The notes: generated from the sequence alone by a model not told the origin. DNA of 64,000 nucleotides from Roseiarcus sp963832305 (GCA_963832305.1 CAWHTU010000005.1:262764-326763); one strand, 5' to 3'. Counted from the stretch's first letter, positions 52,645-62,900 are shown. A program made the numbers and translations.

Positions 52645-54349
52645 CCCCTTTGCCGCTCCACGCGCCGCAAACGGGCGCGCGCCCAACGTGTTTCGTCGCG
52701 GCGCCTGGACGCCCATGCGGCAATTCGATGATCTGGAGGAGGTCGACTTCGCCGTCGTCGGGACCGGCGCAGGCGGGGGGCCGATGATCGCGGGATTGTC
52801 GGAGCAGGGCTTTTCGGTAGTCGGATTCGACGCAGGCCCCTACTTCCGGCCGCTCGAGGATTTTGCCTCCGATGAGAGCGAGCAGGAGAAGCTCTACTGG
52901 AACGACGACCGCATCTCGGAGGGCGAGAATCCGCTGGTGATGGGCGGCAAGAACAGCGGCAAGGCTGTGGGCGGCTCGACGGTGCATTTCGCCATGGTGT
53001 CGCTTCGGTTTCGGCCGGAATGGTTCAAGTCGCGCTCGCAACTCGGCTACGGGGTCGACTGGCCGCTCGACTGGCGCGAGATGTGGGACTGGTACGGGCG
53101 GGCGGAAAAGGCCCTGTCGATCTCCGGACCGATCACCTACCCTTGGGGGCCGAAACGGCCGCGCTACCCCTTAAGGGCGCATCCGATCAACGGCGCCGCG
53201 CAACTGCTGGCGCGCGGGGCGGAGGCGATGGGGTATGCTTGGACGGAGACGCCGCTCGCCACCGTGTCGGCGCCGAAAGGGGACAGTCCGCCCTGCGTCT
53301 ATCGTGGCTTCTGCCGGTTCGGCTGCTCGACCAATGCGAAGCAGAGCCAACTCGTCACCTTCATTCCTCGCGCCTTGGCTGCTGGCGCGGAAATTCGGGA
53401 TCTCGCCATGGTCGGGCGGATCGAGATCGGCCGGGACGGGCGAGCCAAGGGAGTGCACTATCATCGCGAAGGCCGGTGGCGCTTTCAGAAGGCGCGGGCC
53501 GTGGTCGTCGCGGGATACGCCATCGAAACACCGCGCTTGCTTTTGAACTCGGCGAACGACCTTTTCCCGGACGGGCTCGCCAACAGCAGCGGCCTGGTCG
53601 GCCGGAACCTCATGAGCCAGTCGAACCAGGCGGCATGGGGTTACATGGACGAGCCGGTGCGGGCTTACAAGGCGCCGCCCTCAACCACCATCACCGAGCA
53701 CTGGAACTATGAGGACCGCAAGGACTTTCACGGTGGCTACTGCTGGATGGCGCAGGGCCCGCTGCCCATCGAGACGATGACGATCATCACCGGATCGAAG
53801 GGGGTTTGGGGCGCCGCGCTCCACGAGGAAATGCTGCGCTACAATCACCTTGTCGGACTGAAAATGGTTGGCGAACAGCTGCCAAACGAGAACAACAAGG
53901 TGACGCTGGCCGACGATACGGATCAATATGGGCTGCGCATCCCCCGCATCACCTATTCCTGGGGGAACAACGACAAAACGATGATCCGCCATGCGCTCGG
54001 TCAGATGAGCACCAGCCTTGAGCTTGTGGGCGCCAAGGACATCTGGCGGCAAGACAACGACATGAACCATCTGGCCGGCACCGCGCGCATGGGCTTTACG
54101 CCTCAAGACAGCGTGATCAACGCGGATTGCCGAACCTGGGACATTCCCAATCTCTTCATCTGCGACGGCTCCGTGTTTCCGACGGCGGGCGGGGTGAATC
54201 CGTCGTTGACCATTACCGCGATCGCTATGCGCACCGCGGGGCGAATCGGACAATTGGCCCGGCGGGGCGAATTGGGTGGGGAAGCCAAACAGTCCGCTTT
54301 TCGTCTCCTCGGCGCAAGGCCGCGATCAGCGTTGCCCGTCGGGACTTGA
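52634..54349 (+). CDS. GMC-family FAD dehydrogenase, second copy
   Basis: The 571-residue flavoprotein has FAVVGTGAGGGPMIAGLSEQ at residues about 38-57, GKNSGKAVGGSTVHFAMVSL for FAD binding, CVYRGFCRFGCSTNAK (Cys motif), and the C-terminal MNHLAGTARMG and PTAGGVNPSLTITAIAMRTA. Pairing with the small subunit upstream makes it a gluconate-dehydrogenase-like enzyme. No cytochrome subunit is adjacent, unlike the copy at 31207. Substrate unknown; the lactonase-like and enolase-superfamily genes upstream point to sugar acids. Confidence 0.88.
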   Translation: MSADPFAAPRAANGRAPNVFRRGAWTPMRQFDDLEEVDFAVVGTGAGGGPMIAGLSEQGFSVVGFDAGPYFRPLEDFASDESEQEKLYWNDDRISEGENPLVMGGKNSGKAVGGSTVHFAMVSLRFRPEWFKSRSQLGYGVDWPLDWREMWDWYGRAEKALSISGPITYPWGPKRPRYPLRAHPINGAAQLLARGAEAMGYAWTETPLATVSAPKGDSPPCVYRGFCRFGCSTNAKQSQLVTFIPRALAAGAEIRDLAMVGRIEIGRDGRAKGVHYHREGRWRFQKARAVVVAGYAIETPRLLLNSANDLFPDGLANSSGLVGRNLMSQSNQAAWGYMDEPVRAYKAPPSTTITEHWNYEDRKDFHGGYCWMAQGPLPIETMTIITGSKGVWGAALHEEMLRYNHLVGLKMVGEQLPNENNKVTLADDTDQYGLRIPRITYSWGNNDKTMIRHALGQMSTSLELVGAKDIWRQDNDMNHLAGTARMGFTPQDSVINADCRTWDIPNLFICDGSVFPTAGGVNPSLTITAIAMRTAGRIGQLARRGELGGEAKQSAFRLLGARPRSALPVGT

Positions 54350-54405
54350 GCCTCGTGCGGCAACCCTGCGCAGGGCTGCCGCAAGAATGGCTACGGAGGA
54401 AGACC

Positions 54406-55467
54406 ATGACTGCAAACGAGTCTCTTGCGGGCAAAGTCGTCGTGATTACTGGCGCTGCAGCCGGCGTCGGGCGGGCGATCGCCCTGCGGTTTGCGCGTGA
54501 GGGCGCCAAGCTCGGCCTGATTTCCCGCGACAAAACCGCGCTCGAATCGCTTGCCAATGAATTGCGGGACCGCGGCGCCCAGGACGTCGCGATCGCGCCC
54601 ATCGACGTCAGCGATGCGAATGAAGTTTTTGCTGCGGCGGAGCGCTTTGCGGGCGAGTTCGGCGCGATCGACATCTGGGTCAACGACGCCATGGTGACCG
54701 TTTTCTCCTCGGTCGGCGACATCACGCCCGATGAATTTCGCCGCGTAACCGAGGTGACCTATCTCGGCGTCGTCTATGGGTCGATGGCGGCCCTGAAGCA
54801 AATGCGTACTCAGACCTCCGGCCAAATCATCAACATCGGTTCGGCGCTCGCGTATCGCGGCATCCCGCTGCAATCTGCATATTGCGGAGCGAAGCACGCA
54901 ATCCGGGGCTTTACCGCCTCGTTGCGCAGCGAGCTCGAGCACGAACATTCGCCGGCTATCGTCTCCATTCTCGAACTGCCGGCTATGAATACCCCGCAAT
55001 TTGATTGGGCTCGCACCCATCGCGCGCATCAGCCTAAACCGATGGGAACGATCTACCAGCCCGAGGCCGCTGCGGAGGCGGTCCTACGCGCAGCGCGAAC
55101 CGGCGCGAGCGAATATTGGGTGGGCGCCTCGACGCTCCTCACGATCGTAGGCAACATGATCGCGCCGAAATTCATGGACTGGTTTCTCGCGCGCTCAGCT
55201 GTCGCCGGACAAGAGACCAACCAGTTGGTTCAACCAGGCCGACGCGACAATCTCAGGGAGCCCATTGCGGATTTACATCGCTTGCACGGCTCGTTCAGCG
55301 CAGAAGCCAGATCACGTGTCTCTGTCTATCCCGGAGCGATTACGCGCGCGGCGATCGTCGCCGGAGGAGCCGCGCTGTTCTTCGGATTGGGTCTCATCAT
55401 GGCGCAGCGTCGGCAACCCCGTCCTCGCCTATCGAGCGGTGGAGCTTCTCGATTTTTTCGTGCCTAG
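54406..55467 (+). CDS. Short-chain dehydrogenase/reductase with C-terminal extension
   Basis: The 353-residue protein has a complete SDR core: VVVITGAAAGVGRAIALRFA (cofactor loop GxxxGxG), an NDA in place of the usual NAG, INIGSALAYRG (Ser), and the catalytic Y-x3-K in QSAYCGAKHAIRGF. After the core, about 100 residues end in a hydrophobic helix (AAIVAGGAALFFGLGLIMAQ), so the C-terminus is probably membrane-attached. This longer form is common in Proteobacteria. GGAGG lies about nine bases before the ATG. The gene stands alone, with a relaxase remnant starting two bases past the stop. Confidence 0.85.
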   Translation: MTANESLAGKVVVITGAAAGVGRAIALRFAREGAKLGLISRDKTALESLANELRDRGAQDVAIAPIDVSDANEVFAAAERFAGEFGAIDIWVNDAMVTVFSSVGDITPDEFRRVTEVTYLGVVYGSMAALKQMRTQTSGQIINIGSALAYRGIPLQSAYCGAKHAIRGFTASLRSELEHEHSPAIVSILELPAMNTPQFDWARTHRAHQPKPMGTIYQPEAAAEAVLRAARTGASEYWVGASTLLTIVGNMIAPKFMDWFLARSAVAGQETNQLVQPGRRDNLREPIADLHRLHGSFSAEARSRVSVYPGAITRAAIVAGGAALFFGLGLIMAQRRQPRPRLSSGGASRFFRA

Positions 55468-55468
55468 T

Positions 55469-55620
55469 GACCCATTCCAGCCCGGCGCCCAGGCCGCTCT
55501 CCGCGTCGGTCATCAGTTCCCGAGTGAACGCGCGAAGGTCGGGCATCTGACTGGCGTCCTCGGGCGCCGCCGTGAACCGGAAGGTGATGCTGATCCTCCT
55601 CGCACCGCGGTTCGAGGGCC
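55469..55620 (-). pseudogene. Fragment of a conjugative relaxase (DUF3363-type) gene
   Basis: The minus strand reads CEEDQHH and, after a one-base frame change, FRFTAAPEDASQMPDLRAFT then RELMTDAESGLGAGLEWV. This is the core of the relaxase/DUF3363 proteins of rhizobial integrative elements (typical phrases CEDDRHHFRF, PEDA, DLRAFTRELM, LDW), as I recall them. The HUH histidines that should follow LEWV are gone. The piece is about 50 residues of a 600-residue protein. It marks past insertion of a mobile element, and the following stretch up to 55853 holds no recognisable gene. Confidence 0.68.
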
Positions 55621-55853
55621 TTGCCCGCGTCGGGCTGCGGCGTCTCATCCGGCGGGCGTTGCAAGATCGCGGACGTGGATGGCCGGCGCGACCGAACCTG
55701 TCTGCGGTTGGGTAGGATTGCCTACCGACCTGTTTGTTCAGCATTCGTTCAGACAGAATGGCCTTCTTTGATCAAACTGATCCGGCGGGAACAGCGTCTG
55801 CTCAATAGTAGTCCGGCAGCGCGCTCGGAAAGCCAGCAGAAAGCGAGGGAAGC

Positions 55854-56234
55854 ATGACAAAGAGGTCACTTATGTTCGCGCTGGGCGCGACGCTGCTCCT
55901 GTCAGGTTCCACGGCGGCGGTCAGCGCCACGCCGCACACCCTGTCCCGGTATTGCGCGGTTGATCTTAAGTCCCTATGCGCGGGCATAAAGCCGGGCGAG
56001 GGGCGCATTCATGCGTGCCTACAGTCGCACATCAGCGAACTCTCTGTGGGCTGTTCGGCAAGGCTTTCGCGGGCCGCCTGGGTGGCAAAAGAGTGCCATG
56101 CGGATATCCAGCAATTCTGCCCCCACGCCGTCTATGGGAACATTGCAAGCTGCATGCAGCCGCATCTTGGCGAGGTTAGCGATCCCTGCAAAGGGGCGCT
56201 GGCGTTCGTCGCCTCCCCCGCCAACGATCGGTAA
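55854..56234 (+). CDS. Secreted cysteine-rich-repeat protein
   Basis: The 126-residue protein has a signal peptide (MFALGATLLLSGSTAAVSA) and a mature part with eight Cys: RYCAVDLKSLCAG, HACLQSHISELSVGCS, KECHADIQQFCPH and SCMQPHLGEVSDPC. The spacing fits two Cys-rich GLG1-type repeats (C..D....C...C...), as in other small secreted alphaproteobacterial proteins. It is expected to be disulfide-stabilised in the periplasm. Function unknown. GAGGGA precedes the ATG. Confidence 0.78.
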   Translation: MTKRSLMFALGATLLLSGSTAAVSATPHTLSRYCAVDLKSLCAGIKPGEGRIHACLQSHISELSVGCSARLSRAAWVAKECHADIQQFCPHAVYGNIASCMQPHLGEVSDPCKGALAFVASPANDR

Positions 56235-56359
56235 CGCTTAGCGATCCGACGCCACTTGTTGCGGGATGGGACATTGCCCTCGCGCGAAGGGACACTCAAG
56301 TCAAGCAAAATGCGCCACAGAAATAGAACACGTCATTCTACTCAGAACAAGGTTACGCT

Positions 56360-57349
56360 GTGATTGTCGAGTCGCCGTTGGAGTTAATCTTTCGCGACTT
56401 GTTCTATCGCCTTCGCACCTTTGCTGGAGGTAACGACGTCTTTTTAAAATTGGAAGGGTTCAGCGTAACCGGTTCTATTAAGGTAAAAGCTGCCATTCGA
56501 CTTATTGAGGAGTTTGAGCAACTAGGCTTTGTCAAGCCACACGAAAGCGTAATAGTCGAATCGTCCTCGGGGAATCTTGGTTTAGCGCTCAGCTTGGTTT
56601 GCGCCATCAAAGGCTACAAATTTATTTGCGTGACAGATCCGACCGCTAACCGCGCGACGATACGGGGTATGGAACTCTATGGCGCAAAGGTTGTCATAGT
56701 TGAAGATCGCGACCGCTCCGGGGGATACTTAGAGACCAGGATAAAGAAAATCGATCAAATACTGCGATCCGACCCGAACGCGGTCTGGCTTAATCAATAT
56801 GCCAACATAGCCAACAAAAATGTTCATGCCGAGCAGACAGCGAACGAGATCGCGCGCGAATTCAGCAAGGTCGATTGGGTGTTTGTGGGAACGGGCACTA
56901 CCGGCACCCTCGCGGGGATCTCAGAGAGACTTCGCCAAGAGTTTCCCAGGATTAAGATTGTAGCTGTCGAGCCGGAAGGGTCCGTCACTTTCGGAGGCGC
57001 GCCCGGAAAAAGAAATATCCCGGGCATCGGCACAAGCATGAGACCAAAGCTTGCGGACCTCGCCAAGCCGGATAGGATTGTGGTAGTGAAGGAAGAAAAA
57101 ACTGTTGAATCTTGTCGCTCCTTCGTTCGAGATTATCATCTACTTGTTGGGGGAAGCACCGGAACAGTGTTGGCCGCCGTAAAAGAACTAGCTTCTGATT
57201 TCAGTCGCGACGACGTCATAGTCGCGATATCGGCAGATCTCGGGGAAAAATACTTAGACACTATTTATGATCCGACCTGGGTAGAAAATGTCATTCTGCC
57301 TCACGATAGGGGGCTAACGCGAACCCCTGCGCTCGTCGCGGCCAAGTGA
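56360..57349 (+). CDS. SbnA-like PLP enzyme for 2,3-diaminopropionate biosynthesis
   Basis: The 329-residue PLP enzyme of the cysteine-synthase fold has the Schiff-base Lys in FSVTGSIKVKAA, the substrate-binding loop ESSSGNLGLALS, GTGTTGTLAGI (phosphate loop) and the late GGSTGT. The sequence is closer to SbnA than to CysK. SbnA condenses O-phospho-L-serine with L-glutamate to N-(1-amino-1-carboxyl-2-ethyl)-glutamate. The GTG at 56360 starts MIVESPLEL and directly follows ACGCT, a weak ribosome site. Composition is visibly AT-richer than the genes before. An SbnB-like gene follows, which supports the assignment. Confidence 0.82.
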   Translation: MIVESPLELIFRDLFYRLRTFAGGNDVFLKLEGFSVTGSIKVKAAIRLIEEFEQLGFVKPHESVIVESSSGNLGLALSLVCAIKGYKFICVTDPTANRATIRGMELYGAKVVIVEDRDRSGGYLETRIKKIDQILRSDPNAVWLNQYANIANKNVHAEQTANEIAREFSKVDWVFVGTGTTGTLAGISERLRQEFPRIKIVAVEPEGSVTFGGAPGKRNIPGIGTSMRPKLADLAKPDRIVVVKEEKTVESCRSFVRDYHLLVGGSTGTVLAAVKELASDFSRDDVIVAISADLGEKYLDTIYDPTWVENVILPHDRGLTRTPALVAAK

Positions 57350-57350
57350 G

Positions 57351-57384
57351 GCGCAACGTGCGGCTAAATGACGCGCAACGTGCG
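57351..57384 (+). repeat. Short direct repeat between the sbnA- and sbnB-like genes
   Basis: GCGCAACGTGCG occurs twice, at 57351-57362 and 57373-57384, with a 22-base period. It lies immediately after the sbnA-like stop. It may be an operator or a slippage product. Confidence 0.45.
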
Positions 57385-57515
57385 ATCCTCGCCCAGCAGC
57401 TATCGTTTAGCGCAAGGATGTCTCTACCGACCTTTCAACGCCGGCGCTCGTCGGCGAGCTGAACGAGATAGTCAGCGGCAAAGAAGTCAGAGACGAGCGC
57501 AATAAGGGATCCAAA

Positions 57516-58532
57516 GTGCTATCCGCCCCGACATTCTACGTTGTTCCCGGCTCGACAGTTAAGCGTGTCATTGACGACAATAGGAACCAAGTTTTTGCTG
57601 CGGTTGAGGCGGCATACCGTCTTCACGCCTCCGGAAATACTTTAAATCCGGACAGCTACTTCCTCCGATATCCACATAGACCCGGCGCTCGCATTATCGC
57701 GTTGCCAGCCCATCTCGGCGGCGCGATTCAAAAAAGCGGCATCAAATGGATATCGAGTTTCCCTGAAAACAGGGCCAGCAACTTGGCCCGAGCGTCGGCA
57801 GTCTTGATTCTGAACGATGCCGCGACCGGCTATCCCCTGGCCTGTATCGAGGCATCGCTGATCAGCTCCACGCGAACTGCCGCCTCCGCCGCTTTGGCGG
57901 CAGAGCATATTTCCCCAGACCCATTTGAAGGAACTCTCGGCGTCGTCGGAGCTGGGGTAATCGCCCGTACATCCGTCGAGTGGCTTCTATTTCGAAAATG
58001 GAAGTTTCGCAACATCCGTTTGTATGATGTGGACCGCAAGGAGGCGGAGCGCTTCAGCAAGTGGCTTCGCGATCAGCACAACCTGAAGGCCGATATTCAG
58101 GATCGTTTGGAGGGCGCTACATCCGGCTGTTCTCTGATACTATTCGCCACGACCACGCTGGCCCCCTATCTTTCCGATGAAAAACTGCTGGAGCACTGCC
58201 CCACTGTCCTCCATTTGTCGCTGCGCGACATTTGCGTGAATGTGATTCTTGCATCGCAAAACATTGTCGATGACGTGGATCATTGCCTGAAGGCAGAAAC
58301 CTCGCTCCATCTAACCGAAAAGTCGGTGGGAAATAGGGACTTTGTCTCCGGGAGTTTGGTGGATGTCCTAGAGAAAAAGTTCAAACTGGATCATGGCAAG
58401 CCCCGCATATTCTCGCCGTTTGGGCTTGGTGTTCTTGATCTGGCGGTAGGCGATTTTGTACTCGAGGCAGCAAAGTCGTGCGGCGCGGCAATTGCGCTAC
58501 CTGACTTCTTCAGCAATTCTGCCCGATGGTGA
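57516..58532 (+). CDS. SbnB-like dehydrogenase for 2,3-diaminopropionate biosynthesis
   Basis: The 338-residue protein belongs to the ornithine cyclodeaminase/mu-crystallin family. It shows the dinucleotide motif GTLGVVGAGVIARTSVEWLL, the substrate-binding IKWISSFPENRA, and LHLSLRDI. SbnB uses NAD+ to oxidise the SbnA product, releasing L-2,3-diaminopropionate and 2-oxoglutarate. The start is GTG 57516 with AAGGGA six bases upstream; a stop lies in frame before it, so no longer form is possible. Together with the gene upstream it supplies the non-protein amino acid for the synthetase downstream. Confidence 0.83.
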   Translation: MLSAPTFYVVPGSTVKRVIDDNRNQVFAAVEAAYRLHASGNTLNPDSYFLRYPHRPGARIIALPAHLGGAIQKSGIKWISSFPENRASNLARASAVLILNDAATGYPLACIEASLISSTRTAASAALAAEHISPDPFEGTLGVVGAGVIARTSVEWLLFRKWKFRNIRLYDVDRKEAERFSKWLRDQHNLKADIQDRLEGATSGCSLILFATTTLAPYLSDEKLLEHCPTVLHLSLRDICVNVILASQNIVDDVDHCLKAETSLHLTEKSVGNRDFVSGSLVDVLEKKFKLDHGKPRIFSPFGLGVLDLAVGDFVLEAAKSCGAAIALPDFFSNSARW

Positions 58533-58653
58533 AGAAGATGTCACGCTTTTCGAATCCGAACCGTGTCGACTTCGAGCGCGGAGCGCTCACGCTGTTCCAA
58601 ATGATACGAGGCAGGTCATTTCCGCTGAGAACAAACGAGGGGGCATATTAGAC

Positions 58654-59706
58654 ATGTCGGGTGTATGGAGCTGCAATGAGTGGGACCAACTGGAAGAGGT
58701 TATTGTCGGCAACCCGCTGAATGCGCGTTATCCCACGCCGGACCGAAGCACCCAGATCGCCGAATTTCCTGACCGCACATTGGCCGAAATCCCCCGTGGC
58801 CCATTTCCTCAACAGATTATTGAAGAGACGGAAGAGGATTTGAATGGATTTGCCCAAATCCTGGAAGGTTTGGGCGTCACCGTCAAACGTCCGGACACCT
58901 GGCCGCACGAAAGGAAATTCTCGACGATCCATTGGGAAGCTCAGGGGTACTATAATTATTGTCCCCGCGATGTTTTGTTGGTCATTGGCGACCACGTAAT
59001 CGAAACGCCCAATGTCATCCGCAGCCGCGCCCAGGAAACGTTCAGCTACCGCAGGCTGCTGATGGAGTATATGAGGTCGGGCGCAAAGTGGTATAGCGCT
59101 CCCAAACCCATGCTGTTGGACTCTCTCTTCGAGGGGGTCGATCTAAACAAGCCCACGCCACGCAACGATGAGCCGGCCTTTGATGCAGCCAATGTGCTGC
59201 GTTTTGGCAAAGATTTGATCTATTTGGTCAGCGCGACCGGTAACGAGTTGGGGGGACGCTGGCTACAGTCGATTCTAGGCGACAAATATCGGATCCACTT
59301 CTTGAAGGATGTTTACTATGGCAGCCATATTGACTCGACCCTTGTGGCCTTACGCCCTGGCTTGGTCCTCGCCAATCCCGCCCGTGTCAATGACGACACG
59401 CTGCCCAAAATCTTGAAGCAATGGAAAATAATTTACAGCCAGCCGATGGAGAACACAGACAGACATGATTCCGACTACGTATCCAAATCCATTGGTAGTG
59501 ACTGGATTGACATGAACGCATTCAGCGTCAATCCCAATTTGGTCGTAGTCGATCGAAATCAGCCCTCCCTTATAAAACTCTTGGAGAAGGAAGGTCTTGA
59601 CGTAATCCCCCTAAAATTGCGTCATTCCAAACTATTGGGCGGTGGACCCCATTGCGTTACCTTAGATGTCCGCCGAAAAGGCACACTAGAGCGATACTTT
59701 GACTAA
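58654..59706 (+). CDS. Arginine amidinotransferase (glycine amidinotransferase-like)
   Basis: The 350-residue pentein-fold enzyme shows EVIVGNPLNARYP at the start, YNYCPRDVLLVIGDHVIETP, the catalytic Asp in EPAFDAANVL, the catalytic His in YYGSHIDST and the nucleophilic Cys in LGGGPHCVTLDVRR. It would move the amidino group of arginine to an amine, as AGAT, AmtA or SxtG do. In this operon the natural acceptor is diaminopropionate or a product of the synthetase, not glycine; this is inferred. The ATG at 58654 lies 11 bases after GAGGGGG. The closest homologue cannot be chosen from here. Confidence 0.83.
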   Translation: MSGVWSCNEWDQLEEVIVGNPLNARYPTPDRSTQIAEFPDRTLAEIPRGPFPQQIIEETEEDLNGFAQILEGLGVTVKRPDTWPHERKFSTIHWEAQGYYNYCPRDVLLVIGDHVIETPNVIRSRAQETFSYRRLLMEYMRSGAKWYSAPKPMLLDSLFEGVDLNKPTPRNDEPAFDAANVLRFGKDLIYLVSATGNELGGRWLQSILGDKYRIHFLKDVYYGSHIDSTLVALRPGLVLANPARVNDDTLPKILKQWKIIYSQPMENTDRHDSDYVSKSIGSDWIDMNAFSVNPNLVVVDRNQPSLIKLLEKEGLDVIPLKLRHSKLLGGGPHCVTLDVRRKGTLERYFD

Positions 59707-59742
59707 CGTATTACCTTCGCCGTGTTCAGGCAGAGAGTAACA

Positions 59743-59811
59743 ATGATTGTTCCGGTCAAGGGCCCGATGGCCTATAAGGACTTTGTAGCTTCTGAGAATC
59801 TGAGAGTCTGA
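59743..59811 (+). CDS. Possible 22-residue peptide
   Basis: An ATG at 59743 opens a frame (MIVPVKGPMAYKDFVAS then ENLRV) that stops at 59811. AGAGAG lies five bases upstream, a poor ribosome site. It sits between the amidinotransferase and the synthetase. Nothing else supports translation. Confidence 0.25.
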   Translation: MIVPVKGPMAYKDFVASENLRV

Positions 59812-59836
59812 AGTTACGAGTATGTGAGGAAGGGCT

Positions 59837-59923
59837 TTGGCAGCAATTTTGACAGCAACTGCCGTCGCGGTTTTCCTCGCCCTGACGTTTGTAGCTTGGC
59901 GGCGCTACTGTTGGGCGAGCTGA
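59837..59923 (+). CDS. Possible 28-residue single-helix membrane peptide
   Basis: A TTG at 59837, preceded by GAGGA six bases upstream, opens a frame coding for AAILTATAVAVFLALTFVAW followed by RRYCWAS and a TGA at 59921-59923. The hydrophobic helix with a positive C-terminal cap is a regular transmembrane peptide and not a shadow of another gene. It ends 34 bases before the synthetase start. Small membrane peptides accompany some membrane-bound carrier-protein systems, DltX in the dlt operon being one. No start with ATG exists, so this is a candidate only. Confidence 0.42.
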   Translation: MAAILTATAVAVFLALTFVAWRRYCWAS

Positions 59924-59957
59924 GAAAGTCCCTGAGGCGGACACTTGCCCATACAGC

Positions 59958-62900
59958 TTGACGGAGGTCTTTGGCGACCGCCACCTCGTGAACGTCCCGC
60001 ACCAGAAACGGATCCGCTGGCTCACCGAAGTCTTCAGCCGCTCGGCGGAGAAGTTTCCGCATCTTACCGCCTTGCAGATTCCCCATGCTGGTGAAGCTCT
60101 GACTTTCGCTGAGCTCGACGGGCGAGCGGAAAGCGTGGCCGCGGCCCTCTCGGCCTTCCTCACCGGCCCCGACCAAGTCGTTGCCGTAGCGATGTCGCAG
60201 GACAACTGGCAAATCGTGGCGGCTCACCTCGGCATCCTCAAGGCCGGCGGTACAATGGTGTTCCTCGATACCACATTGCCCGACGCGCTGCTCACCCACA
60301 TGCTCCACGACGCACGGCCGGTTGTCGTTCTCACGCGGGGGCAAGAGAAATTCCGCGACTTGCCGACACTCGACGTGCTGACGTTGCCAGAAAAGCCCCT
60401 CCGAAGAGAACCGCCGCCTTGGTGGCTGGATGACCCCACGCAACGCCTTGCCGCCATTTTTTACACAAGCGGAACCACTGGAATGCCCAAGGGCGTGGAG
60501 TGCCCGCATGCCGGTTACGTGAACCTAGCCCTGAGTTACGCTGAGTATTTCGATCTCCTGCCGGGCATGGACGCGACCTCGCTTACTTCGTCGCTGGGCT
60601 ACGACGGCAGCATCTCTGAGATGTACAGCGCCTGGGTGTCCGGCTGCGCTGTGGTCATGCTGACCAAGGAGCAGGTCCGGTCCGGACCGGACCTCGTCTC
60701 CGTCCTTTGCGAAGCTGAAGTCACGGTCCTCTTCTGTCCTCCGGTGCTGCTCACAGCTCTCACGTCAACCCCCGAGTTGGATCTCCCCTATCCGCTGTGC
60801 CGTTATATCGTGCCGGCCGGCGAAGCCTTCCCCAGCGCGCTCGTTGAGCCCTGGACCCGGGGCAGACGGCAAATCATCAACACTTACGGACCCACGGAGG
60901 CGAGCACCGACACGAGCCGCCAGAGTTTGCGGCTGGGGGAGCCCATCACAATTGGATCGCCATTCGCCAATGTGACCTACGTCATCCTCGAGGCCAACCA
61001 ACTCCGACCACTGCCCCACGGGGAGGTTGGAGAACTCTGCGTCGGGGGAGTGCACGTTGCGCGCGGGTACCGCAATTTGCCGGACCAAACTGCCCAGAAG
61101 TTCATATCGCACCCTCAGTTCGGCCGCCTCTACCGCACTGGGGACAAATGCAAAATCGACATTCAAACGCAGCGCGTGCACTTCCTCGGCCGAATCGACG
61201 CGCAACTAAAAGTGCGCGGGCATCGCGTTGAGGCGCAGGCAGTCGAGGATATCCTCCAGACGCAGTTCAATGAGATCGAGGCCGCCGTTCTGGATTACCA
61301 GAACGAGACGCTCGTCGCCTTTGTCGCCGCGCCGTCGATCTGCAAAGGCGAGATCTCGGTGGTCGCGCCAGCGCCGGCGGAGTGGGCCGCCCGGGTTACG
61401 GCGATGCTGGCCAAACAAGTTCCAGCGCCGTCGATCCCGACGAGGATCTTCCTTATAGAGAAATTCGTCATGCAGCCGGTCTCAGGGAAGATCGACCGGA
61501 AGCGCTTGCCAGACCTATCTCATCTGCCGAGAAGCGGCGAGCCGGAACCAGAGGACGCTCGCTCGGACGCACTGGCCAGCGCGCGCGACCAAGGCGAAGT
61601 CAAGGTGCTTGATGCCGATGCGGGGATGGACCGCGAATGTGAGGAAGTGCTGGCGATTTGCCGGGCCATATTCGAGACGCCGTTGGGATTGGACGATGGA
61701 TTCGCTGAGGCTGGTGGGCACTCGATCCTCATTGCGCGCTTAGCGCAGCAACTGCGAGCCGCAGGATGGGTCGTTCCGGTCCGGGCGCTGCTCAGTGACT
61801 GCAACACTGCTCGAAAAGTGGCCATGCGGCCGCGGGTGCTCGAGCAGGCCTCCAAGGCCTTTACGGCCCCTGTGAAATCCGACGAGAGCAGCGCTGAACG
61901 CGATGAGGCCGCGGCAGAGGTGCTCTCCATCGGGTATTTCACCACCCTCCAGATCCTGTTCGCGATGATCTTGTACTCGCCGCTCCTGGTGGTCTTGCTC
62001 AGCATCGTCGACTTCGTCGAATTCGGGACGATCTTCACGACCGCCAACCTCTGGGCGTTCATCATCGACGGCTTCTTTGTTTATTTGCTATCCCTCGTCA
62101 CGCCCTTCGCCAGCCTGCTCTGGGTCATGACAATAAAGCTCTTCCTGGGAGGCGACATCCACAAGAACAATGTGACCCCGGGGGTGTATCCCAAGTGGAG
62201 CAAAATGCATCTGCGAATCTGGTGCATCGACCGCCTGGAGAACATGGTGCTCGTCCCGCTGCGTGCGATGTATCGCAGCGCTCCGCTTATGGCATTCGTG
62301 TTGCGGCAGCTCGGCGCGACTGTCGGCGAGAACCTTCAGTGCGCACACGACGCTGAATTATCCGGGCCCCTCGACCTGATCTCCATTGAGGGCGATGTCG
62401 CCATCTCGACCGGGGCTTACATCCAAACGACCAAGTGGTCCGGGGGGCGCCTGCGTGTTGGGCCGGTTCATCTCGGGAGTGGTTGCAAGATCGGGATGCG
62501 AGCCGCCATCGCCAACAATGTGACGGTGGGCAGCGGAACCTGGGTCACTCCGTTCACCCCGATCCTCGCCGACGTGGGCTCGCAGGAGATCTGGGAGGGA
62601 GCTCCCGCGCGCTTCAGCGGCCGCTGCACGGAGCTGAAGCGCACGGCGATCGCCTGCCAGTACGCCTATCCGATCTGGCTACTGGAGACCCTCAACGTCC
62701 TTATGCAGATATTCCTATTCTTTTGGCTCATCGTGGTTCCCGCCGCCGCGATTTTCTGGCTCGCGCGCGCCTTGGTGCCCACCGGAGAAGCTGAACTTTC
62801 TAGCGAATATTTCAGGGTGACGCCGCTATTCGAGATCGTCTGGCGCCTGACTCTTTACGCGTTTATCGTCGGCTGGGGCGCCATGGTCGTGACCTCATTG

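Noticed and set aside
55830..55853. GGAAC near 55780 considered as a stress promoter for the Cys-rich gene
   Set aside because: No GTT element lies 16-18 bases downstream, so the match is only to the -35 half.
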